Below, one piece after another: positions 8,201 through 16,418 of a stretch of DNA of 64,000 bases. Origin of the DNA: Priestia iocasae (GTDB lineage: Bacteria > Bacillota > Bacilli > Bacillales > Bacillaceae_H); contig NZ_JAFBFC010000002.1 in NCBI RefSeq assembly GCF_016909075.1, forward strand, positions 248,001 to 312,000, read 5' to 3'. Under the pieces are notes generated by a model. It made no database searches and was not told the DNA's origin. It worked only from the letters and a program-made list of their open reading frames with translations. Position 1 is the stretch's first letter. Each line of letters starts with the position of its first letter. Both the position numbers and the translations under genes were made by a program.

Positions 8201-9613
8201 TTACTTTAAACCTTCCTTCTTTAACTTTCCTAAAATGAACGTTAAGACGAATGGTACCACAATAACAATTCCCATTCCGATGAAGAATGCGCCCCAGTTT
8301 TGTGGGAAAATTGATAATGGCGCTGGAATACCACCAATTCCGATTGATGGTGCTTTTACCCCAGCCATTGAAATGACTAAGCCTGCAATCGCTGAACCTG
8401 TAATAGCTGAAATAAATGCATATCTAAAACGTAAGTTCACTCCAAACATTGCTGGCTCTGTAATACCTAACCATGCTGAAATACCTGATGTTAATGATAA
8501 GCCCTTTAATTTTTCATCATTCTTCGCCAACAACATCATGGCAAATGCCGCTGAACCTTGTGCGATGTTTGATAATGCAACCATTGGCCATAAGAACGTA
8601 CCACCTGTGCTTCCGATTAACTGTAAATCAACTGCTAAGAATGTGTGGTGCATTCCTGTAATAACTAGGGGTGCGTATAAAGCACCATAAATTAATCCAC
8701 CAAGTGCTGGTACAGCTTCAAAGATTCCTACTACTCCACTTGTTACTAAGTTACCTAATGCAAATGTAATCGGTCCAATTGCGATAAATGATAAGAAACC
8801 TGTTACTAACAATGCTACTGGCGCCACAACTAATAGTTGGAAACCATCTGGAATTCGTTTTCGTAAAAAGATCTCTATTTTTGCTAACACAAGTGATGCA
8901 AATAGGACCGGTAACACTTGTCCTTGATACCCAACTTTCTCTACTTGTAATCCAAATAGATTCCAAGTTGGCACTTCTTCAGCTGCTCCATATCCCCAAG
9001 CATTTAGTAAGTCCGGGTGTACAAGCATTAACCCTAATACAATTCCTAGTAGCGGACTGCCGCCAAAGCGATTTACTGCCGACCATCCGATCAAACCTGG
9101 CAAGAATACAAACGCTGTGTTAGCAATTAAATTAATCATGTTTGCAAAGTCAGCCCACTGCGTGTGAACCTCTACAATGGATTGATCATCATAAAAGATA
9201 CCTGACCCTGTTAAAACGTTGTTAATCCCCATTAGTAAACCAGCTGTTACGATTGCTGGTAAAATCGGAATAAAGATATCAGCTAACGTTTTAATTGCAC
9301 GCTGTAGCGGATTTAAATTTTTAGCCGCTTCATTTTTCACTTCTTCTTTTGAGACTTCTCCGATACCTGTAATGGCTACCATCTCTTTATATACTTTATC
9401 AACCGTTCCTTGTCCAATAACTACTTGAAATTGACCACTTGTTGAAAATGATCCTTTTACAAGATCATGATTGTTTAGTGCGTCTTTATCTACTTTGCTT
9501 TCGTCTTTTAATACAAAACGTAGACGCGTTACACAATGCGTCGCCGCTGAAATGTTTTCTTTACCGCCAACCGCTTGAACAATTTGCTCAACTGATTCTC
9601 GATTAATGCTCAT
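8201..9613 (-). CDS. treP: Trehalose PTS transporter EIIBC
   Basis: A 470-residue phosphotransferase system permease that imports trehalose as trehalose-6-phosphate. The N-terminal EIIB domain (about 1-85) carries the phosphorylated Cys27 in the motif AATHCVTRLRFVL. A linker leads to the EIIC membrane domain (about 110-465) with the conserved GITEPAMFGVNLRFRY block near residue 390. No EIIA domain is fused, so it must use another enzyme's EIIA. The ATG at 9613 follows AGGAGGG by six bases and replaces the longer in-frame start at 9640. It is the first gene of the operon, directly behind a sigma-A promoter with TreR and cre sites. Confidence 0.94.
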   Translation of the reverse strand: MSINRESVEQIVQAVGGKENISAATHCVTRLRFVLKDESKVDKDALNNHDLVKGSFSTSGQFQVVIGQGTVDKVYKEMVAITGIGEVSKEEVKNEAAKNLNPLQRAIKTLADIFIPILPAIVTAGLLMGINNVLTGSGIFYDDQSIVEVHTQWADFANMINLIANTAFVFLPGLIGWSAVNRFGGSPLLGIVLGLMLVHPDLLNAWGYGAAEEVPTWNLFGLQVEKVGYQGQVLPVLFASLVLAKIEIFLRKRIPDGFQLLVVAPVALLVTGFLSFIAIGPITFALGNLVTSGVVGIFEAVPALGGLIYGALYAPLVITGMHHTFLAVDLQLIGSTGGTFLWPMVALSNIAQGSAAFAMMLLAKNDEKLKGLSLTSGISAWLGITEPAMFGVNLRFRYAFISAITGSAIAGLVISMAGVKAPSIGIGGIPAPLSIFPQNWGAFFIGMGIVIVVPFVLTFILGKLKKEGLK

Positions 9614-9756
9614 CTCGTTCCCTCCTGTTACCGTTTTCATGTTTCATAAAAGATAAACGACAGTTTTATGCTATCTGCTATTTTTCACTAAATACATATT
9701 GGATATCCATATAATCTCTCTTCTATATATACCGCTTTCATTTTCTACTTAAAACT

Positions 9757-9766
9757 TGTATATACA
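9757..9766 (-). promoter_or_regulatory. TreR operator 2 (downstream site)
   Basis: Palindrome TGTATATACA in the context ACTTGTATATACAGG. Its centre is 38 bases from that of the second copy at 9795-9804, and the two sites face each other as a larger inverted repeat. It falls downstream of the treP transcription start. Confidence 0.8.
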
Positions 9767-9772
9767 GGATAA

Positions 9773-9786
9773 TGATTACGATTTCA
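9773..9786 (-). promoter_or_regulatory. cre site (CcpA catabolite repression), one mismatch
   Basis: On the minus strand TGAAATCGTAATCA, differing from the consensus TGWAANCGNTNWCA at one position. It lies between the two TreR operators, just after the -10 box, a position suited to repression by CcpA. Confidence 0.65.
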
Positions 9787-9814
9787 TTCTAACCTGTATA
9801 TACAAGTACGTCAA
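9786..9814 (-). promoter_or_regulatory. treP sigma-A promoter with TreR operator 1 in its spacer
   Basis: On the minus strand TTGACG (9809-9814), 17 bases, TAGAAT (9786-9791). The operator TGTATATACA at 9795-9804 fills the spacer, so TreR binding would block RNA polymerase directly. Confidence 0.85.
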
Positions 9815-9926
9815 CAAAAATCGACAATTTTTTTCATATCCTTGTCTTACATCAATTAGATTGTGATCTACACTCCGTCATACCAAGGGTTTTCATTAAC
9901 AATTCAGTGGAAATAAATCATTAAAA

Positions 9927-9955
9927 AAGACAAGAGCTATTGTAGCTCTTGTCTT
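9927..9955 (-). terminator. Terminator of the fatty acid hydroxylase gene
   Basis: Stem AAAGACAAGAGCTA / TAGCTCTTGTCTTT with a three-base loop; A/T runs on both sides, so it may act in both directions. Confidence 0.85.
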
Positions 9956-9993
9956 TGCTATACAATTGAATGTATGAAATGATGACTAACTTT

Positions 9994-10593
9994 CTACAGT
10001 TTCCTTGCTGTCTCACTTTTCTCGACTTCTCTTTCATCCTTAAACGTTCCCATCATGTAATCTAAGGTTGGATTTGTGACACCGAACCAATAGTGTTCGT
10101 TCTTAAAATGATGCCAAAGATGAACTTTTTTCATCCATTTACCAAACGCCGTTTTTGGTTTAATAGGACGATGAGCAACGTAGTGCACCCATTCATAATA
10201 AAGAAGTGCGAGTGACAGACCTGTAAACATCGCGAATCCATACGTGCTATTGCTGATTAGACCGACCACTAAGCTGACGGCTACCATTTGAGGAAAGCTA
10301 TACCAAATTGGAAGAAACAATAACTTTAGGTCATCTGGGAATTCATGATGATCATAATGAATTCGTTTCATGAATTTTAGAAACAACGGATGCTTCGGTG
10401 GTTTCATATGAAAAAGAAAACGATGTGTCATGTACTCACTGGTTATATAAGTTACAACGCCACTTAAAAACACGAGCCAAACATATGACCGAAAAAATGA
10501 ATCAATAAAGCCAAGCATACTCAGCATACTAAGAACAAACATAGCCAGCACATCAAGATGGCTAAAAAACTCCTTTACATATTTACCCATCAT
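9994..10593 (-). CDS. Fatty acid hydroxylase / sterol desaturase family membrane protein
   Basis: A 199-residue membrane protein with the histidine clusters that bind the di-iron centre in this superfamily: HRFLFH (about 58-63), HYDHH (about 79-83), HYVAHR and HLWHH. Membrane segments flank these clusters. Members hydroxylate or desaturate lipids; the substrate here is unknown. The ATG at 10593 and the one at 10590 are both served by AAGGAGG a few bases upstream. It stands alone downstream of a SAM-I riboswitch, but two terminators lie between them, so it is unclear whether the riboswitch controls it. Confidence 0.85.
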   Translation of the reverse strand: MMGKYVKEFFSHLDVLAMFVLSMLSMLGFIDSFFRSYVWLVFLSGVVTYITSEYMTHRFLFHMKPPKHPLFLKFMKRIHYDHHEFPDDLKLLFLPIWYSFPQMVAVSLVVGLISNSTYGFAMFTGLSLALLYYEWVHYVAHRPIKPKTAFGKWMKKVHLWHHFKNEHYWFGVTNPTLDYMMGTFKDEREVEKSETARKL

Positions 10594-10667
10594 CCATCCT
10601 CCTTGTCACCGATTATGAAAGCGCTTTTTTATCTAATTCTATGCATCAGTTTTAATTCCTTTACAAA

Positions 10668-10718
10668 ACAAAAAAGCCATTCTTCCCACCCTTCATAAAA
10701 GGGATATGTAGAATGACT
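10668..10718 (-). terminator. Second terminator between SAM riboswitch and hydroxylase gene
   Basis: On the minus strand AGTCATTCT pairs with AGAATGGCT, with an inner CCCTTTT...AAGGG stem, followed by six T residues. It ends any transcript passing the riboswitch terminator. Confidence 0.8.
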
Positions 10719-10752
10719 CAAGAATTATCGTCAATTGCATGTTATGTAACAA

Positions 10753-10801
10753 ATATAAAACCTCCCCTTACAGTTGCCGAGTTGACTGCAAGAAGAGGTT
10801 G
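10753..10801 (-). terminator. Riboswitch-controlled terminator
   Basis: On the minus strand AACCTC...TGCAGT pairs with ACTGTA...GGAGGTT, followed by TTTTATATTTG. It lies about 30 bases after the SAM aptamer, in the place of the expression platform. Confidence 0.85.
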
Positions 10802-10830
10802 GGATCACGTAGTTAAGTAAGCCTTTTGTC

Positions 10831-10935
10831 TTCTTATCTGTCAAGCAACTGCTTGTTGGAGTTGGCACGGTGCTTTTAAAAAGTCCGCTGCCGAGGTGTC
10901 ATTGGGCCAAATCCCTCTACCTCTCTTGATAAGAA
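10831..10935 (-). ncRNA. SAM-I (S-box) riboswitch aptamer
   Basis: The minus strand begins TTCTTATCAAGAGAGG and ends AGATAAGAA, which close the P1 helix. Between them are the conserved SAM-I pieces GAGGTAGAGGGA, TTGGCCC, AATGACACCTCGGCAGC, GGTGCCAA-type joining strand (CGTGCCAACTCC) and a GCAGTTGCTTGACAG hairpin. This is the classic S-box layout that binds S-adenosylmethionine and promotes termination. A consensus sigma-A promoter lies directly upstream and a terminator directly downstream. No methionine or cysteine gene follows. Confidence 0.92.
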
Positions 10936-10971
10936 TTTTGTCGAAAAATGTTTTATTAAGTTATGTCTACA

Positions 10972-11000
10972 ATCATACAATCGATTGCACAACGTGTCAA
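10972..11000 (-). promoter_or_regulatory. Sigma-A promoter of the SAM riboswitch
   Basis: On the minus strand TTGACA (10995-11000), 17 bases, TATGAT (10972-10977); transcription would start about 30 bases before the aptamer. Confidence 0.88.
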
Positions 11001-11410
11001 CAGCTTTCAGAAAATATTTTTAAATCTAAAAGATACGAATTCGCTTTCATTTTTTTCTTCCTTTTTACACGGTCTTTACATACAATCCTGTTGTCATACA
11101 TTTTTATTTTTTATATTCAGAATTCATAGTTCGTTCACTCATTCACATTCACAATATATGAAAACCATTCTACAACTAGTACAAAAATCCCTCTTTTTAG
11201 TTGAATTTTTTTAAGATGATTTGATTCGTAACAGACAATCTTTTTTCTATCTATAAAAGCTTTGGATTTATCCTTATCCCACTACCCATTTTCTCCTATT
11301 TTAATCGAATGAGACGACACGATAGTCACTAAATTTTCTACCAAAGTGAATGGCATCTCTCTTGTTAAACCAACGTCATTCACAAAAAGCTTGCACGAAT
11401 CTGTTAACAA
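11001..11410. other. AT-rich intergenic region without a supported gene
   Basis: No reading frame here has a proper ribosome site or recognisable product. A 24-codon frame on the minus strand (11282-11356) has only GAGAG touching its ATG and is not called. Confidence 0.5.
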
Positions 11411-11450
11411 AACAACCCTTGCCCATTTCATTTATAGGCAAGGGTTGTTT
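11411..11450 (-). terminator. Terminator of the aminotransferase operon
   Basis: Perfect 13-base stem AACAACCCTTGCC / GGCAAGGGTTGTT with a TTTTG tail on the minus strand. Confidence 0.88.
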
Positions 11451-11506
11451 TAGACTGAATCCAAGGGGCTTTTTGCTTCTGATAGCCCAGCTTCTTCTTC
11501 ATCATT

Positions 11507-12829
11507 TTAAGATAATTTCACCGTTAATTGAGCTACATATTCTTCAATAGCTTCATCTAATATGTGTAATCCATCATCAATTTGCTCTTTTGTAACCGTT
11601 AAAGGAGGAACCATACGAATCACTTCGCTTGAGTTTCCACAGAAATAGAACAGCACTCCTTTTTGTAATGCGATGTCTAAAATTTTAAATAAGCCATCGC
11701 CATTTGCTTTCTTCGTTATTGGATCAATGATTTCAATTCCAATCATTAGTCCAACAGCACGAATATCTCCAATGACATCATGCTTTTCTTTTAGCTGCTG
11801 AAGCTTCTCAACTGCATAAGCACCTACTTCTTTTGCATTTTGTAAAAGATTTTCTTCTTTAATAACTTCAAGTGTTGCAAGAGCCGCTGAACATCCAATT
11901 GGATTTCCTCCAAATGTGGTTCCATGACTTCCTAGTGGCCATTGTTGCATTAATTCTTTTGATGCAACTGTTGCACTTAAAGGCATACCTGATGCAATAC
12001 CCTTAGCAATTGCCATAATGTCTGGCGTCACATCAAATGTTTGCGCTGCGAACCATTCCCCTGTACGACCAAATCCTGTTTGTACTTCATCAAAGATAAG
12101 GAGAATACCATGACGGTCACAAATCTCACGAAGCTTCTTCATCCACGACTTTGGCGGAATAACATAGCCACCTTCTCCTAATACTGGCTCGATAATAACC
12201 GCTGCTACTTCTTCTGGTGTCACTTGATGGTTGAACAACGTTTCAAAGTCCTTTTCAAGCTTTTCAGGGAAATAGTCTTCCGCATCTAGCCCTTCTGGAC
12301 AATCCTTCACATTTGCATATGGCAATTGATACGTTAACCCAGAAGGCTGTTGAAATTTACGATATTTACTCTTTGACGTAGATACACTTAATGATCCCAT
12401 TGAGCGACCGTGGAAGCATCCTATGAATGATACAACGTACGGACGCTTTGTGACGTGCTTCGCTAATTTCATTGCTCCTTCAATCGCTTCAGTACCACTA
12501 TTTGCAAAGAAAAAGCAATCGAGATCTCCTGGCAACACCTTTCCAAGCTCATCTGCTAAGCGCAAAATGGATTCATACATAATAACACCAGATGGACCAT
12601 GCATAAGTTGATCCACTCCGTCTTTCACAGCTTGGACTACTTTTGGATGACGATGTCCGACATTGGTAGTTGCAATCCCTGATGTAAAATCTAAATACTG
12701 CTTTCCGTCTACCCCGTAGTAGTAGCACCCTTCTTCTTTCACAACAGGTAAATTAGGATGATCCTTTGCCATACTCGGTGCTAGTAACTCTGGCATTCTA
12801 TTAAATAAATGAGTCCAATCGTTAGCCAT
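11507..12829 (-). CDS. Class III PLP aminotransferase (4-aminobutyrate aminotransferase-like)
   Basis: A 440-residue pyridoxal-phosphate enzyme of the omega/class III aminotransferase family. It has [15 protein letters not shown] near residue 110 (phosphate binding), [10 protein letters not shown], the aspartate motif [16 protein letters not shown] and the Schiff-base lysine in [15 protein letters not shown]. It resembles GabT, but related enzymes accept ornithine, acetylornithine or beta-amino acids, so substrate is not settled. Its strong ribosome site AAGGAGG overlaps the stop codon of the yjiH-type gene upstream, showing translational coupling. No gabD-like dehydrogenase or regulator lies nearby. 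Confidence 0.85.
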   Translation of the reverse strand: MANDWTHLFNRMPELLAPSMAKDHPNLPVVKEEGCYYYGVDGKQYLDFTSGIATTNVGHRHPKVVQAVKDGVDQLMHGPSGVIMYESILRLADELGKVLPGDLDCFFFANSGTEAIEGAMKLAKHVTKRPYVVSFIGCFHGRSMGSLSVSTSKSKYRKFQQPSGLTYQLPYANVKDCPEGLDAEDYFPEKLEKDFETLFNHQVTPEEVAAVIIEPVLGEGGYVIPPKSWMKKLREICDRHGILLIFDEVQTGFGRTGEWFAAQTFDVTPDIMAIAKGIASGMPLSATVASKELMQQWPLGSHGTTFGGNPIGCSAALATLEVIKEENLLQNAKEVGAYAVEKLQQLKEKHDVIGDIRAVGLMIGIEIIDPITKKANGDGLFKILDIALQKGVLFYFCGNSSEVIRMVPPLTVTKEQIDDGLHILDEAIEEYVAQLTVKLS

Positions 12830-12843
12830 AATCTAATTCCTCC

Positions 12844-14223
12844 TTATATAAGCACGTGTGCTAATAGTGCGATAATTGGCAATGAAATAAGCGTACGTTG
12901 TAAGAAAATAACAAATAATTCTAAGAAACTAACAGGTATCTTTGACTTTAATAAAAGAATACCAATCTCTGACATATAAATAATCTGCGTTAATGACATA
13001 CACGCAATAACGAAACGTGTTAACTCAGATTCAATTCCACTTCCTATAACAGCTGGTAAAAACATATCCGCAAATCCAACAATCATTGCAGGAGCTGCTT
13101 CGGCTGCTTCTGGAATTTGAAGCAGTGAGAGAAGTGGAACAAATGGATAAGATAAATATGTAAACACCGATGTATACTCTGCAACAATTAACGCCATTGT
13201 TCCAAGTGCCATAACTAGTGGAATTAACCCTAGCCAAATATCTAACACATTATGAATGGCTTTTTTTACAACGATCTTTGGACCATCTGCTTTGCTTGCC
13301 TTTTCAACCGCTTGCTGCATGCCCCATTGAAATGATGAAACTCCTTGTGGAACGGCTTCGTCAATTTGTTTTCCAACCGGACCATAATAGTCATCTGTTT
13401 TGCGAGATAATGGCGGAATACGTGGACAAATAATCGCCGTTAGTACGCCAGCTACCACAACGGTAAAATAAAATGGCACAAACATATGATCAATGCCGAT
13501 AAACTTTGCAATGACTAAGCTAAATGCAATGGAAGCAACGGAGAAGTTTGTTGCAATAACGGCTGCTTCACGCTGTGTGTAGTACCCTTCTTCATATTGC
13601 TTCGTTGTAATTAATACCCCAACCGTACCACTTCCCATCCAAGACGCCAGCGCATCAATGGATGAACGACCTGGTAGCTTAAATAATGGATACATAATTT
13701 TCCGAACAAGCGTCCCGATAAAATCCATTAATCCATACTCAAGCAATAACGGCATACATAGTGCCGCAAAAAAGAACCAGAGTGTCAACACAGGAATTAA
13801 ATCGAATAATACGGTGCCGCCGGTAAACTTAGAGGAGATTGCTTCTGGGCCCATTTCAAATAAAGTTAGTGCTGCAAAAACAGCCCCCACTACGCGTAAA
13901 AATACCCACAGCCATTCGACTTGAAATAAGCTCTTTAACATTGGACGATTATTAATAAAGCTAGGTTGTGCAATTTTTGCAAACAGTGATCCAATCGCTG
14001 CAATCGCCAACACCCCTACCATCATTGCGGGAATATAGCTTCCGATAGCAGCCATTAGCGTATCTGCCATCACTCCTAATACAATGGTTACTTTCCCATC
14101 AACTTTCACAGGAATTAAAAATAAGATGATTCCTAACAAAGATGGAACGATAAACTTTGCATACTGACTTGCCGATACTTTTCCAAGCTGCTGGGAGTAA
14201 ACTTCCTCCTTTTTCAATGCCAT
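12844..14223 (-). CDS. YjiH family nucleoside-recognition (GATE) membrane protein
   Basis: A 459-residue integral membrane protein with roughly ten hydrophobic segments. The central LASWMGSGTVGVLITTKQYEEGYYTQREAAVIATNFS and the C-terminal PAVIGSG...TRFVIACMSLTQIIYMSE regions fit the nucleoside-recognition/GATE domain family that includes YjiH (only key parts quoted). These proteins are suspected transporters with unproven substrates. GGAGGT lies nine bases before the ATG. It is co-transcribed with the aminotransferase that follows 14 bases later, so it may import that enzyme's amino acid substrate; this is inference from linkage. Confidence 0.8.
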   Translation of the reverse strand: MALKKEEVYSQQLGKVSASQYAKFIVPSLLGIILFLIPVKVDGKVTIVLGVMADTLMAAIGSYIPAMMVGVLAIAAIGSLFAKIAQPSFINNRPMLKSLFQVEWLWVFLRVVGAVFAALTLFEMGPEAISSKFTGGTVLFDLIPVLTLWFFFAALCMPLLLEYGLMDFIGTLVRKIMYPLFKLPGRSSIDALASWMGSGTVGVLITTKQYEEGYYTQREAAVIATNFSVASIAFSLVIAKFIGIDHMFVPFYFTVVVAGVLTAIICPRIPPLSRKTDDYYGPVGKQIDEAVPQGVSSFQWGMQQAVEKASKADGPKIVVKKAIHNVLDIWLGLIPLVMALGTMALIVAEYTSVFTYLSYPFVPLLSLLQIPEAAEAAPAMIVGFADMFLPAVIGSGIESELTRFVIACMSLTQIIYMSEIGILLLKSKIPVSFLELFVIFLQRTLISLPIIALLAHVLI

Positions 14224-14514
14224 TGTTCATTACCTCCAATACTGTAGTGTTTTAGCATAACTTTTTCATTTTCTTTATATATAATTTTAATGTTACATTT
14301 TACCACTATTATTTTCAATAATTTTCTGAAAAATAAATTTATTCATCGTTCTTATCTCGTTTTAGATTATTAACGAAGTAAAGATTAATTAAAATAACCA
14401 ACGGTCATTATTATATGAATGTATTTTTATTTATTTGATAGAATAATTATTTACATGTATTATAACTTGTATTTTTTATAAAAACAACAGTATTTTTATA
14501 CATTTCATCATAAT
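14224..14514. other. AT-rich promoter region upstream of the yjiH-type operon
   Basis: Very AT-rich spacer between divergent transcription units' ends and starts. TGGTAAAATG and TTGAAA elements occur near 14300-14330 on the minus strand, but not with standard spacing, so no promoter is assigned. No reading frame is supported. Confidence 0.4.
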
Positions 14515-14542
14515 AAAAAGCACAGCTTATTCTGTGCTTTTT
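14515..14542 (-). terminator. Terminator overlapping the phosphatase stop codon
   Basis: Stem AAAAAGCACAG / CTGTGCTTTTT; the TAA stop of the gene lies in the loop. Confidence 0.85.
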
Positions 14543-15114
14543 ACGAGGTGATCATGGTTATTAATTTCGACGATTTCCCACTCACCATCTTTGTATTTAA
14601 ATGTACTGATTGATGTATTTTCAAGATGGCGCTTTCCTGTCCCGTCTTCTCCGTTCGTCACAAAGTGAATAAATAGATTAATAATGGCTCCATGACTGAC
14701 AACGACTACATGCTTGTTCTTCGCCTCTTCTACAATCTCAACAAGTCGATCTGTTAAACGCTTTTGTGCATCTTCTAAACGCTCCATATTATAGACAGCA
14801 TCACTTCCCCAGTTTGTTCCATAACCTGGTACTAGCTCCTCTAGCTTTGAGACCGCTTGTGCTTCTAAATCGCCAAAGGAACGCTCTCGTAATCTCTTAC
14901 ACGTCGTTACTTTTTCCACAGACACAACCTTTGCTATTTCAAGTGCTGTCTCATATGCTCGAAGAAGATCGCTCGAGTACATCACATCCACACGTTTATC
15001 TCGAAATGCTTCTGCTACTTTTTTCGCTTGCTCTCTTCCTTTTTCATTAAGTGGAATGTTTGAATGGCCTTGAATTAATCGTTGCTTGTTCCAATCGGTT
15101 TGACCGTGCCTCAC
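14527..15114 (-). CDS. Histidine phosphatase family protein (start uncertain)
   Basis: A 195-residue member of the phosphoglycerate mutase-like phosphatase family. The catalytic motif RHGQTDWN stands at the very start, the second arginine/glutamate region is LRERSFGDLEA near 70, and the second histidine is in VVVSHGAIINLF near 138. From the GTG at 15114 the conserved first strand (ILYLV) just upstream would be missing. The frame stays open back to 15132, giving ATILYLVRHGQTDWN, but the only well-placed start there is ATT at 15124. An ATG at 15134 is one frame off. See findings. Substrate unknown. Confidence 0.8.
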   Translation of the reverse strand: MRHGQTDWNKQRLIQGHSNIPLNEKGREQAKKVAEAFRDKRVDVMYSSDLLRAYETALEIAKVVSVEKVTTCKRLRERSFGDLEAQAVSKLEELVPGYGTNWGSDAVYNMERLEDAQKRLTDRLVEIVEEAKNKHVVVVSHGAIINLFIHFVTNGEDGTGKRHLENTSISTFKYKDGEWEIVEINNHDHLVKSTE

Positions 15115-15185
15115 TAAGTATAAAATCGTTGCTCATCCTCTCTTAAGCTTCATTCATAAGCATAGTATATCATCAACGAAACACA

Positions 15186-15238
15186 AAAAAGAGGCTGAGT
15201 CAAACAGGAGTATTCTTTCCCCCTTTTGTCTCAGCCCG
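15186..15238 (-). terminator. Terminator of the homogentisate operon
   Basis: On the minus strand GGGCTGAGACAAA pairs with TTTGACTCAGCCT around a 20-base loop, followed by TTTTTTG. Confidence 0.8.
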
Positions 15239-15245
15239 CTTTACC

Positions 15246-16406
15246 TTATTGTTTTTCAATCCAGCTATACCGGTACTGTTCATCCTCAATCGCATGTGCC
15301 TGTTGAATCACCTTTAATGGACGGAATGTATCAATCATCACTGCTAGCTCTAACGTTTCTGTCTTTCCAATGCTATTTTCAATTTTACCTGGGTGAGGGC
15401 CATGTGGAATGCCTAGTGGATGAAGCGTAATGGAGCCTTCATTAATCCCTTTTCGACTCATAAAGTTTCCTTTTACATAATAAAGAACCTCATCACTATC
15501 TACATTACTATGAAAATAAGGCGCTGGAATCGCTTCTGGATGGTAATCATATAATCTTGGACAAAATGAGCAAATGACAAAATTATGTCCTTCAAATGTT
15601 TGGTGAATAGGTGGTGGCATATGAATGCGTCCGGTAATTGGCTCAAAATCACGAATGTTAAAAATCCACGGATAGATATTGCCGTCCCATCCAACCACAT
15701 CTAGGGGGTGATGATGAAATGTATGCTTATGCAAGTAACCCCGTGACTTCGTTAAAACCGTGAACTTCCCTTTTTCATCATGCGTTTCTAACGTTTCAGG
15801 ACCACGAAAATCTCGCTCACAGAACGGGCTATGCTCTAGCAATTGACCGAACTCATTGCGATAACGTCGCGGTGTTGTCACATGGCTCGTGGTCTCAATA
15901 ACAAGCATTTTTGTTTCTCCTGCATCGGGTACAAAACGGTGAATGGTCGCCATCGGAATCATGATGTAATCGCCAGGCTCATACGTTAACGTACCAAACA
16001 CTGTTTCTAGCTTCCCTGTCCCGTGGTGAACAAACAATAGCTCGTCGCCGTCACTATTTCGATAAAAGTAGGCCATCTCTTTCTTTGGCTCAACAACGCC
16101 AATTACAACGTCATCATTTCCTAGTAGATACGTACGACCCTTTACCATATCCTCTCCCTTTTCAAGGCGATGTGTTTCAAAGTGACGATGACATAGTGGT
16201 CCTTGCTCTTCATATTTATGCATGGCAGGTCCTACTAGCTCTGCTTGTGCCATGGCAGTAGGTGCAGAATGATGATATAAAATAGACTGAACACCAGAGA
16301 ACCCTTTTGTTCCCATCACTTGCTCGCGATAGAGTGAACCATCTTCTTTTCGAAAAATCGTGTGACGCTTACGAGGAACCTCCCCCATTTGACGATAAAA
16401 TGTCAT
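15246..16406 (-). CDS. hmgA: Homogentisate 1,2-dioxygenase
   Basis: A 386-residue cupin-fold iron enzyme that opens the ring of homogentisate to maleylacetoacetate in tyrosine breakdown. The C-terminal metal region shows APYFHSNVDSDEVLYYV (His299 and a following Glu) and GIPHGPHPG (second His), the expected iron ligands. PPPIHQTFEGHNFVICSFCP is also typical of the family. Shorter than the ~440 residues of the animal and pseudomonad enzymes, as in other Bacillus homologues. It is the last gene of the group, 12 bases after the fumarylacetoacetase-like gene, and is followed by a terminator. Confidence 0.93.
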   Translation of the reverse strand: MTFYRQMGEVPRKRHTIFRKEDGSLYREQVMGTKGFSGVQSILYHHSAPTAMAQAELVGPAMHKYEEQGPLCHRHFETHRLEKGEDMVKGRTYLLGNDDVVIGVVEPKKEMAYFYRNSDGDELLFVHHGTGKLETVFGTLTYEPGDYIMIPMATIHRFVPDAGETKMLVIETTSHVTTPRRYRNEFGQLLEHSPFCERDFRGPETLETHDEKGKFTVLTKSRGYLHKHTFHHHPLDVVGWDGNIYPWIFNIRDFEPITGRIHMPPPIHQTFEGHNFVICSFCPRLYDYHPEAIPAPYFHSNVDSDEVLYYVKGNFMSRKGINEGSITLHPLGIPHGPHPGKIENSIGKTETLELAVMIDTFRPLKVIQQAHAIEDEQYRYSWIEKQ

Positions 16407-16418
16407 CTCTTTTCCCCC

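Noticed and set aside
8235-8690. 151-codon open frame on the plus strand inside treP
   Set aside because: It is antisense to a certain gene, has no ribosome site, and its composition mirrors the treP membrane helices.
11282-11356. 24-codon minus-strand frame beginning MPFTLVENLV downstream of the aminotransferase terminator
   Set aside because: The frame is open further upstream, but no ribosome site or known family supports it; an open run of this length is expected by chance.
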